Assembly: GCA_016165875.1 (NCBI GenBank)
Contig: JABBOT010000007.1
Span: 13,609,806 to 13,673,805 of the forward strand
From: Acanthopleura granulata
Lineage: Eukaryota; Mollusca; Polyplacophora; Chitonida; Chitonidae
Reading direction: 5' to 3'
Length of the DNA: 64,000 nt
Positions 12,848 through 22,426 of this stretch are shown here, in pieces. Made by a program: the position numbers and the translations under genes. Numbering within the stretch: position 1 is the stretch's first letter; every line of letters begins with the position of its first letter. Below the pieces are notes generated by a model. It saw only the letters and a list, made by a program, of their open reading frames with translations. It searched no databases and was not told the origin of the DNA.

Positions 12848-13199
12848 AGTGTGATGTTATAAATTTGCTATGTAAAACATGGTAAAATAGCAAGTGTCAG
12901 TAAAGGTGTCATCTGCAGTGGCAAGAGAAAGAGGACTGGATGGTACATTTGTATGTTTATAAGGTGCTGCTATCTTAAAGACCAAAAACCCATTGAGACG
13001 GTTGTCATGTCTGGGCAACAAAACAAAGCAGCCAGCATCAGTGTTCTGTGTATGTACTGTTGTGCGTTGAATGTTAAGTGCCATACATCGGCATTTGCTT
13101 CATTATAGCATAACACTGAAGTAATGACTTCTCGTAACTGAGTGAAATGATGCTTGAGTAGCTATAAACCAAAGCTGTAGGACATTTGGTGGGAGGTGT

Positions 13200-13205
13200 A
13201 ATAAA
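13200..13205 (+). terminator. MRPL55 poly(A) signal
   Basis: AATAAA about 350 bases after the MRPL55 stop codon and the first good signal downstream of it. Confidence 0.6.
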
Positions 13206-13290
13206 AAGATGTGATGTGTGTCCAGCAATCTACTTATCTATTCTTCTGCACCCACTTGCAAAAAGCCCTCTTAACCTTACTGTGGCAACA

Positions 13291-13516
13291 TTATGATCCC
13301 AAACCTTTCACCACTGCGGTCTCTGTGAGTAGAATTCCAGCTCGTGCTGGTTTACTTTCCAGACACACTCGGGAATGTTGGCCAGCAACCTGCAGATGGT
13401 TGTGGGTTTCCTCCGGTTTCCTCCCACGACAATCCTGGCTGCCCTCATATAAGTGAAATATTGTGGAGTACAATGTAAAAGACTAATCAAATAAATAAAT
13501 AAATAAATGAATAAAT
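13291..13516 (+). mobile_element. SINE copy lacking its head
   Basis: Starts in the TTATGATCC..CACCACTGCGGT block and ends in (AAAT)n. The part corresponding to the 'GGGCTCTGCCCGG' block is deleted. Confidence 0.8.
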
Positions 13517-13656
13517 CTTAACCTGACGAGCATGTAGCTGCCTTGGAGTAATGGCTACACTGCTAATTAGCAACGGTAGCTAGAAGAGGACGCTGGCCTT
13601 ATGTTTTCTGATGTAACTCCAAGGAGGTTTTCCACTGCATGGTCAGCAATGTGCAA

Positions 13657-13770
13657 GCTGTCCAAACAGGTCAGTAGTGCAAACCCTGTTAAAACAAGTC
13701 AACAGAGTGCACTCTCTCCCAACAGATTATAGTGTGCATGCCCTCCCAACAGATCAAAAGTGTTCACCCT
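13657..13770. repeat. Short degenerate tandem repeat
   Basis: About three to four copies of a roughly 33-35 bp unit of the type CAACAGATCA..AGTGTGCAC.CCTC. Confidence 0.55.
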
Positions 13771-14224
13771 GGACCGACATTGTACTACATATGTCTACAG
13801 TTTCTCTGTTTTAAGGCTGGTATTTGTTACAGTTACATGGGTGTCGCGTATTTCAATTAATTTCGATTGTATTTTAGACTGGAATTTAACCAGGTTCTTT
13901 GCCCGATGCAGTTGTCTCCCCTGGGCCCGCCCTTGCATTAACTCGATATTCTCGGTATAAATGAAATGTGCATTAACTGTAAATTATTACAACAGGTAGA
14001 GCAAAAACAGATCAGCGATGGTTGGCAATTGGTCACACGTGGGGAATCCGGCCTCTTGTGGGTTGACATCAGAGTTTTTTTCTGTTTGTGTAGAAGCTTA
14101 AATTCCATCAAGTTACACGCCTATTGCATTAGGGCTAGAGTAGAATTGGGTAAAAATATTTTCTAGCGATACAGAAGTAAAAGATCGATAAAGCGAGAAT
14201 GTAACACCTTTTTGAAAGGTCCTC

Positions 14225-15370
14225 ATTTTGGACACGGGTTGTTGTGTAACGAAGCTGAGACACGGCCTAGTGTTAGTGGACATTTTGAACGAAGCCTGGA
14301 CACGGCCTCGAGATGTGAACCTTTTGTGAAAAGGGCCTGAAGTTTGGGGGGGTTTACATTTTGACCGATCTTGGGAGGAAGGCTGAAGTTAGCACCACTT
14401 TGGTTTTCGTTACTCGTTATTCGAATGTCGAATAACGGGCTAGGGCGTTTTTTGTTATTCGAATGTCGAATAACGTCTTAGGACGTTTTTCGTTATTCGG
14501 GTCCCGAATAATTTATCGATTGATCGATTGACAGTTACAATCGAAAACGTGCTGTCATGTTATTTGACATTCGAATAACGAAACGCGTGCTAGCAGGATA
14601 TTCGATATTCCTATAACAGAACATAAAAGAGTTGAGATTCGAATAAGAAAATAGGTGCCAGCTCCATTTCAGTCAATTAGTTAAACAATCAGTTATTCGG
14701 AACCCGAATAACGAAAAACGTGCTTGCGCGTCATTCGACATTCGAATAACGAAAAATGTGCTAGCGTGTTATTCGCATTCGGAGAACGAAACACGTGTTA
14801 GGATGTTGACATTCCACTAGCAAAAAGTAAAAATGTAAAGTGAGATTCAAATACGTGTCAGCTCCATTGTAGCTATCAGTCACTCAATCAATCAATCATT
14901 CTGGGCCCGAATAAAAAAGTGCCAGCACGTTATTCGACATTCGATTAACGAAACACATGCTAGTAGGATATTCGATATTCAAATCACAAAAAAGCAAGTG
15001 TTCAATTCCAAATAAGGAAGTACGTGCCAACTCCATTGTAACTGTCAATAAATCAATAATTGAATCAATTATTCGGGACCCCATTAACGAAAAACCTGCT
15101 ACATGTAGCACGTTATTCGAATAAAAACGTGCTTGCTTGTTTGAGACGGCCTTGTGTTAGCGGACAATTTGACCGAAGCTTGAGCACGGCCTTGTGTTAG
15201 TGGCATGATTATAACATTGTGAACATTATGTGAAAAGGGCCTGAAGTTTGAAAACGCTCTTGGGTTAGCGACTTGATTGCAACTCAATGTATGCCTCAGT
15301 TTGAAAATAACCGAAGACTGGACACCGCCTTGTGGTAGTTGCGTGACTGTAACGTTGTGATCAGTTCATG
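14225..15370. repeat. Palindromic TTATTCGAATGTCGAATAA array with flanking repeat modules
   Basis: The core (14405-15130) consists of many variants of TTATTCG..CGAATAACG followed by 'AAAAACGTGCTAGC', arranged in a higher-order unit of roughly 180-200 bp that also contains 'GTGCCAGCTCCATT' and 'AATCAATCAAT' blocks. Both flanks carry a second module, 'GACACGGCCTNGTGTTAG' plus 'GTGAAAAGGGCCTGAAGTTTG': left at about 14230-14400, right at about 15145-15370. It codes for nothing I recognise. It could be a composite of nested tandem duplications or a remnant of a fold-back transposon. Confidence 0.75.
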
Positions 15371-16235
15371 ATAAATGACCCTAACTTAACTGAGATTAAA
15401 TATCGCTAAACGATCATGTTGTTTGTCAGTGTATAACCTTATCCGGCGTCTTTGGAATTTAGTCAACAGAACAGACCAATGAAGTCATGAGACTATGCTA
15501 CATGTACCAAGAAAAATTGTTTACGTGGCGTATTGTACATCTCAAATGTGCGAACTCGTTGCTGGGTCTGTTCTCTGGCCAGACTGCCCTTGGTAGGCCT
15601 AATCGCGTGTGCGTAATTACATTGACCCCTCAAACTTGCACTCTCAGAGCATCTGGAGAAGTTCCCTTGGCCTAGGTCTAGCGTAAGGCTAGAGGCATAA
15701 GTTTGTAACTCCTTAAGATAAATAAACTTCACGTCAAGCTGTTTTTTACTGTCCTTAGCTCCCGGTAGACGTTAAGTAAGTATATATCCATCTATCTATC
15801 GTTTATTTGGCGCTTCTTTTATAAGCCTTTATTGATTATCGCCTACTTTGGTAGAAATTAAAGGACGTGTAGTACGTAGTACATTTGATTGATTGAAAGT
15901 AGAGCCTTCTATATTTCGAGATTTCTGGGCCCAAGAGATGCAGAAAAAGAAGGTGTTGGGATAACTGAAAATGTTTATACAAGTATTATAAGTAGTGTTG
16001 GTTATATCCTCTTGTGAGAGAGGAGTACACAGTTCTACACGATTTTAATAATAAACATAATTAATATAAACAAACGACGAAATTCGCGTTGGATGGAAAG
16101 AGTTTGCTAAGTACGCAAACAGTACTGATTCCACGAGGGCAAAACTCGATGTTGTATACATAACGCACCCATTGCTGCAGGAGTTCGCATTTTGATTACA
16201 TTTAGACGGAAAATCTGTTTTCAGAATCCTCCAGG

Positions 16236-19200
16236 ATGCTCAGACTTGTGGCTGTAGGCTGTCTTCTGTGGTCCGCTGTCTGGTAAGGTCCTTAAATAAG
16301 CAATAGCATATATTTTGCATGCCTCCGTAGCCAAGTGATTTGCGTGCTAGCGCAGTACAATGATCCTTTCACCAATGCGGTCGCTCCGAGTTCAGGTCCT
16401 GGCTGGACAATGCAACCTGAAGTCAGCAGCCTGTAGGTGGGTGTCGGTTTCTGCCGGGTTTACTTGAGTGCGGCGCAAAATATCAATCAATAAACACTTA
16501 AAGAGTTGTGCCGGAGGGCATTCGACGTTTGTTCGTCTAACCGGTAGGCCCTACGCCTTATATATTGCGTACTGGTACTTATAAACCTGGCTATATATTG
16601 CAAAGCAACTGTGCTATAGGCCTTCAGTGTACTGCACTCTGTGGCTGCTCAGTGCTGTGTTGATGCAAACCAAAGAGTTCCGTGTGGCAACAGTAAAGTT
16701 ACCGCAAGGTGTGGAACAGTCCATTGGGCGATATAGTTTTACCAAGCTGTGCTCTTCTTTCCGTCTCCATTAGCATTTAATATTTTGCGTATATGCATGA
16801 CGGCGGCCATGTTTATGCGTGGAGAATCCACATAGCCCGGAAAAAACGACCTCTCCCCATGCACCTGACACACCTCTTAATTTAAAGCGGTGACAGATGC
16901 ATTTTCATAACCAGGCCAAAAAGGTAGTATATTTTCTCTTGAAACAGGGCTCTGACACTTGACTTTGAATACAGGGCCAGTCGCAGGCTACCGAACCCTT
17001 TTTGCACTAAGTAATACCTTTCTGGGCTCTGAAAATAAAGGCGAGATCCAAGATATCGGTAAAGATATTGCAGATGTGAAAGGATCATTCATTTATTCAG
17101 TCAAAAGACGATATACCATGACGATATACATGGCACTGCACTGTGCATGTTTCTTCGGCTCTGACCTGTTTCGCCCACTCATAAGGCGGGGCCCTTGTGG
17201 CCTATAATTGTCACCGTACTGGTATAATGAAATGACTTTATGGGAACCTCTCATCACAGTGGTCGCTGTGAATTCAATCCCGGCTCATGCTGCCTTCCTG
17301 TTTGGTTGCAGCAATTTGGGGGTTTCCAACCGGGCGCTGCCCGACTTCCTCCCAGCATGACTCTTATCGTCATCCTATAAATGAAATAATACGGTGTAAA
17401 ACTCCAATTAAATAAATAAATAAATATACAAATACATGTAAACCATACGATTGAGTCCTGCCGAAAACAACAGTGAAACAAATGAATAAAGTCCAATACA
17501 TACGAATGTGCCCTCCGATGTTGCTCAAGTCCTCTTGATGCAAATACATACAGGTGTATGTAATGGAAGAGAGCTACAGTTATTTGTTGTTGTTTTTTTG
17601 TTGTTGTTGTTGTTTTTCTTTTTTTTGTTGTTTTTTTTTTTTATTTCATGCGCGTTTTTTTTTAATATTTTCAGGGCGGTGCCTCATGAGAAAATAGCCA
17701 AGATTTTCGCTGATATGGACTACAACTCTAACGACGTAATCATACAAAATGAAGTCTTGGCATATGTGGAGGTGTTCAAGACAGGTATCCCAGTGTAGGG
17801 ACATTGTGAATTCTCAACACCAAGTTTAACGAAGAATGTGTAGTTCTCAATTACAATGCACATAAATCGACATCTATCTCCATACTAGCGGCATCTTTAA
17901 TAATTAATGGTCAAAAACCTCAGAACTTGTGAAGGTAATTTAATCCCATGTAGTTCAGGCATTATTGACTCAGATTTCTATTCTGTCCATGTGTTTCCAA
18001 GACTGATAGGCCTTAGCCTACATGCATTGCAGAATTTGAATATCATTTGTCTTGAGTTTTCAGCCTGATAACTCTAAATCAGTACACATGTATTTCAAAA
18101 CCGGCATGAGCCAGACTGACTATGGTTCTCTTGTGAACACACTGTGCTGTGTTTTCAGTTCACAGCGTCATCACAGAGGCTGGAACACCCTGAAGACTGG
18201 CATGCTTAGACCCGAGTTACTTTGGGCGGAAAAGCTCCGCATGATAATAGAGTTATCTGGCCTGGAACTTGGGTTTGAATAAACATAAATATGCCATTAA
18301 TCACAATGTAGGATTAGAAAGCTTTTCTCGATGTTGTTGCAGAAATTGTAGATGTACATGTATTTTTCCAAGCTGAAAACCCGGAACGACACAATGTGTA
18401 GAGATGCAAAAACGGAAGATGAAAGTTCATGATTTAAAGCTCCGAATCAAATATAAATGTAAATATACATAATGATGATTGTGTTACATATTTGTGTTAT
18501 TTTGCAGAGTCTCTAATTGACTGGCCAGGACTTCTTTTCCGGAGACTTTGGAAAGTCATTACGTCAAAATGGCTCTGGTTTATTTCCTTTTCCCCTTACT
18601 TGCCAATATTGTTTTTTTCGCCATAAATCAGCGGCACCACCGATGACGTCACAACGTTCTCAAAACAGAGATATTTGAAAACATTATTGATATAATATCA
18701 TGTTGTACAGTTACAAAGATTTATATTAAAAATACTTAATCAGGGATTATTTTATACCATAACAGAAGAAGACTATGGACAAGCGTGGCCGTTCACCTTT
18801 AACAATGACTGCTACAACTGTAGAGCTGGTGTAATATATGAACACGCATGTTACTCAAGCTTTGTTTTCCTCTTCCATTTTTCCATTGTCGGTAGATCCG
18901 CACGATAAGGTCATTATGAAGGAGAGATTTGTCAAAGTGTGGATGCAGAAGTACGAAGACACGACTGCGATGTCTCAACATATCTACGGTAAACTGGATG
19001 TCAATGGTGACGGACTTCTCACCGACTCCGACTTACACACCATGTTCTTCCAACTGGATAAAAACCGTAAGCACCGTTTATACTGTGTGCAGCAGCTCTT
19101 CATGCTCTTGACCATCGTCTCGAGTTCGAAGCCAGCTCTAGCTGTTTCGACTGAGGCTTTAAGTCAGGAACTCTGGCTGGTATGCCTGTCTATGGTCGAT

Positions 19201-19659
19201 GCATGGCTTACTACGAGCGGGTTTCTTCAACTCCTAAAGATGACTGCGCCGTTAACAATATTACATGACATTAATTTTTATCACTTATTTAGTGATAAAA
19301 ATTAATGTCATTTCATTCATATAGTGACTTACAGGTGATGTCGTTTCACTTCTGATCTGTGGTTTAATTAAAATAAATTTTGAATTAAATTTTGAATGAA
19401 ATATTTTAATTTAAATAAATGTGGAATTTGTTTTTTTCTTACAGACAACGGAATTGAATGGTTTGAATTTGAGAAGGTTTTTAATGCGGTATGTATAGTT
19501 TTTGTATGCATAGATGTATTCTTTTGGAATAATGGCCGTCTTTTAACCTAATGAATGTTTTGTATGCAAGTTGTTTTGGTACAAGTGTTCCATTTTAACA
19601 CTTATTTGGAGTTGTTGTTTTTTTTATTTATTTTTTTACAGTGGTACTCTGAGTTCTGA
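16236..19659 (+). CDS. EFH1: secreted small EF-hand protein (5 coding exons)
   Basis: Coding exons 16236-16282, 17675-17784, 18896-19066, 19445-19488 and 19642-19659 total 390 bases (129 aa). An acceptor at 16224/16225 precedes the ATG exon, so a non-coding first exon is likely. Residues 1-16 are a hydrophobic signal peptide; the mature protein begins about AVPHEKIAKIF and has no cysteine. EF loop 1 is residues 31-42 (DYNSNDVIIQNE; Asp replaces Gly at position 6), loop 2 is 87-98 (DVNGDGLLTDSD; Asp, not Glu, at position 12), and loop 3 is 107-117 (DKNHNGIEWFE; one residue shorter than canonical). Only eight residues separate loops 2 and 3. It ends in WYSEF. First of four tandem paralogues. 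It is probably an extracellular calcium-binding protein; the exact role is unknown and I recognise no named family. The poly(A) signal is at 19762-19767. Confidence 0.88.
16321..16495 (+). mobile_element. SINE with internal deletion
   Basis: Head GCCTCCGTAGCCAAGTG and B-box region GAGTTCAGGTCC are intact, the middle is shortened, and the tail reads ATCAATCAATAAAC. It begins 38 bases after the EFH1 exon 1 donor. Confidence 0.75.
17226..17428 (+). mobile_element. SINE copy lacking its head
   Basis: Runs from the 'GGAACCTCTCATCACAGTGG' block to (AAAT)n in intron 1 of EFH1. Confidence 0.75.
17580..17664. repeat. T/TTG-rich simple repeat
   Basis: TTG and T runs precede the acceptor of EFH1 exon 2 (at 17675) and supply its polypyrimidine tract. 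Confidence 0.8.
19265..19311. repeat. Perfect 21-bp inverted repeat with 5-base loop
   Basis: Arms 19265-19285 and 19291-19311 are exact reverse complements around the loop TATTT. It lies in EFH1 intron 3, so the transcript would form a 21-bp hairpin. Confidence 0.9.
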
Positions 19660-19761
19660 TATCCTTCGTTGACGGGGCGCCGAGAACCCGCGTCGACGTT
19701 AAGTGTATGAAGATGTGTACACCACACGCATGTGGGCCTTGTTTGATGTATATTGCTGGGA

Positions 19762-19767
19762 AATAAA
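19762..19767 (+). terminator. EFH1 poly(A) signal
   Basis: AATAAA about 100 bases after the EFH1 stop codon, matching the spacing seen in the other paralogues. Confidence 0.75.
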
Positions 19768-21001
19768 ACAAAATTGCTACATACTAGCAATCATCGTTTG
19801 ATGATTTCGTTCTCGTGTCATATTGTTCGATTCACGTACATTATATCTCTGCGCTAAAAATTTCCGCCTGACATCACAATTACAATGCAAAGGGTTCTCT
19901 TTCACTGCAGGAGAAACCTTGGCTGAAAAGAAGACTGCAGGTAGTTCGACCCAAGCCTTAAGGAGGTCATTCCGTAAGATCTTTGAACACACACACTTAT
20001 TTAAATATTTTTTTAAAGTCATTTCTGATATATACTCTGATAGGTCACAGCGTCTCCTTCACTCTGGCGCTCTGGCCGAAGCGTCTTACATGAACTAAGG
20101 CAACCCTAAAGAGATGAACGAATAACCTCCGGTGTAGCGTGATTGTTTGACTTTTGTGTTCCCCTTTGCTGTCTGACAGGTGTCAAACAGTATATACGGA
20201 GAAGTCGAACTATATAGGTGCCAATGGGGAGGTGTTTAACATCAGTCCGAATTTGTCCACGTGCAAGGCGATCTCCATGTGGATCAAACCTTTGCACGAA
20301 TAAGGGTACTTTGGGAGTGTTCCTTCCCTCGAATTCGTTCGAGAAGGCATGTAATTAGGTATCTGGCTAAATGTGGCAGTTTCATCTCGGCTCTGACAGG
20401 TTCCTTATTGCACTAAATCTCAACAAAGCCATTCAAATTTAAATATATTAAATATATAAACAAAACAAATTAATCATATGAATGTAAGTAATCCTTTGAT
20501 TCAGTTTGAATGATTGCGTTTTATGTACCATGCTGTAGCTAAGGATGAGAAAAATGAAAAGAAGGCAACGCTGAACATATAACACTTCACACAATATAAT
20601 AGTTTATAATTTATTTGATCAGACGCTTTCAATCCATGCCCCGGTGTTTACCAAGGCCCGTGCTACTTGTAGACCCACAACCCTCCTCCCAACGCATGGA
20701 AACTTCCAGTACCAAAAATATCGGATTTTCTTCTCCAACCGGCAAAGATGATGGCAACCTCGCAGCAGTAGGGAAGACAGTTATATTAGCGCTACACAAA
20801 GGAAAGCTACGGGTCGGCTACATGTAAGAAAGGTCGGAACAAAGATAACATTAATTAAGGGAAGAAAATATGAGTTATTAATCATTGCTCTAGCGAACAA
20901 TTTGTACATACATGTACCTATATGCTGGGAACCTGTTTCACATTTTACCACCAATTTAAGCTGGAATATTGACCTGTGACAAGTCCTTTCACCATTTTTG
21001 T

Positions 21002-21210
21002 CCCGTGGCCGAGTGCAATTCTTACATGCTAGCGCATGCCTCTCAATGCGGTCGTTGTTAGTTCAAGCCCACCTGGAGGCCGGGGGGGGGGGGCGGGACG
21101 TACGTGCGAAGGTCTGACAGCAACTCGCGCATGGCCGATGGTTTCCCTGTACGCTACCCGTTTCCCTACCACCATAATGCTGTCCACCGTCATTGCCCGC
21201 CACCGTCATT
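21002..21210 (+). mobile_element. Eroded SINE
   Basis: Head CCCGTGGCCGAGTG, B-box GTTAGTTCAAGCCC and the CACCATAATGCTG block are recognisable; a G run (about 21083) interrupts it and the tail is not recognisable. Confidence 0.7.
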
Positions 21211-21364
21211 CTTTCAGTATGCATGGGGTAGAACACTACTCAAAGACATTTATTCCTTTTTTCAAGTGTTCATAGCATGCACACAAAACGTCTTGCGTCA
21301 TTCTGGATGTCGGGGAACCCATGCAAAAAGTCAAACTGCTTGTCGTGCATCCTTGTTAGTTGTT

Positions 21365-21405
21365 CATTTATTTATTTATTTATTTGTTTGTTTGTTTGTT
21401 TGTTT
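21365..21405. repeat. TTTA / TTTG microsatellite
   Basis: (TTTA)n followed directly by (GTTT)n. It may be the tail of a lost minus-strand SINE. Confidence 0.8.
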
Positions 21406-22426
21406 TATGGTTATTTAACGTGTTGTTCATTTATAGGTAGAGGCACATACATTCATCATGAACAAGAAGATATGTAAATCACATCTACTTCTAACTAAAT
21501 ATCACGAATTTAGAGTTTGGATGATCGGTAATTTTTAACTATTGAAAATAGTAAGTCTTATTATAAGCGCGTTTTTTGGGAGACATTACCATATGTCAAC
21601 AAACCCAGTAATATGGAGGGCTTCTTTAAGATGACGCCTTTAAAAGAATTTTGCACACTCTCGGTTTTAACTCTCCAAACAAACCGAATAAGCCACAGGG
21701 TATCTGGTGATTTAGATCGCGTCGATTTTTCATGTTGGGGTGACTTGCCGACGACAATTAGGGAGTGTATAAACAGCTGCTCCGTTCCCTTAGGGAAGGG
21801 GGAAAGTGGTGTCCCTCTCTGGTTAGACATTTACTGATAAATTTCATAAAATTTGCCTGAGATAAGAAGGCTGTCAGTCAGGCCATTTTACAGTCCTCGT
21901 CGCTATCGAAGTCAGTACGTAAGTAAATCACCCTTTTAGCATTCTTCTCAAGAAAACGTTTTCACAGATTTGCGGCTGAAAATTGAAAACGAATATCATG
22001 TAATAATATTTTTTTTTCTATTGTCAAAAGTAATGACATATTTTAGGGATTTGTAACGCTTGGGTGTGTCGTTACAAGTTAAAAGTTAAAAATTGGTGCA
22101 TATGTTTCAAAATGAATCAACACGGTCCAGCAAAAGAATCATGCGCTTATTAATGGTGATTTGATGATTTGATTTCATGGTTCTTCATCTATGCAAGTGT
22201 ATGAATATACGATGAAATATATGCAACTGCCATATTTAAAGACAAGTAACAGTTTGTTAACGGAAAGAAACTTTTTCCATTCTTGGTTATAAATGCGAAA
22301 TGATTTTAGTTCGGCGATATGCATGGTTTGTTGCTTCAACCCACGTGCAATCAAAAATAAATAAAACAGTTTGGCTGATAAACGAATGGATTATGTTATT
22401 TTAGCGAACCGTCTTCTGGACCCATC

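Larger units (their letters stand above)
13206..16224. other. Intergenic region between MRPL55 and EFH1
   Basis: No gene is recognised. It holds a SINE (13291-13516), a short degenerate tandem repeat (13657-13770), and the large palindromic-repeat block at 14225-15370. The rest is unremarkable AT-rich sequence. It must contain the EFH1 promoter and probably a non-coding first exon, which I could not place. Confidence 0.5.
19768..22404. other. Intergenic region EFH1-EFH2
   Basis: No gene is recognised. It holds a SINE remnant (21002-21210), a TTTA/TTTG simple repeat (21365-21405) and otherwise AT-rich unique sequence. It must contain the EFH2 promoter and first exon; no TATA or CCAAT pair like those of EFH3/EFH4 was found. 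Confidence 0.5.
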
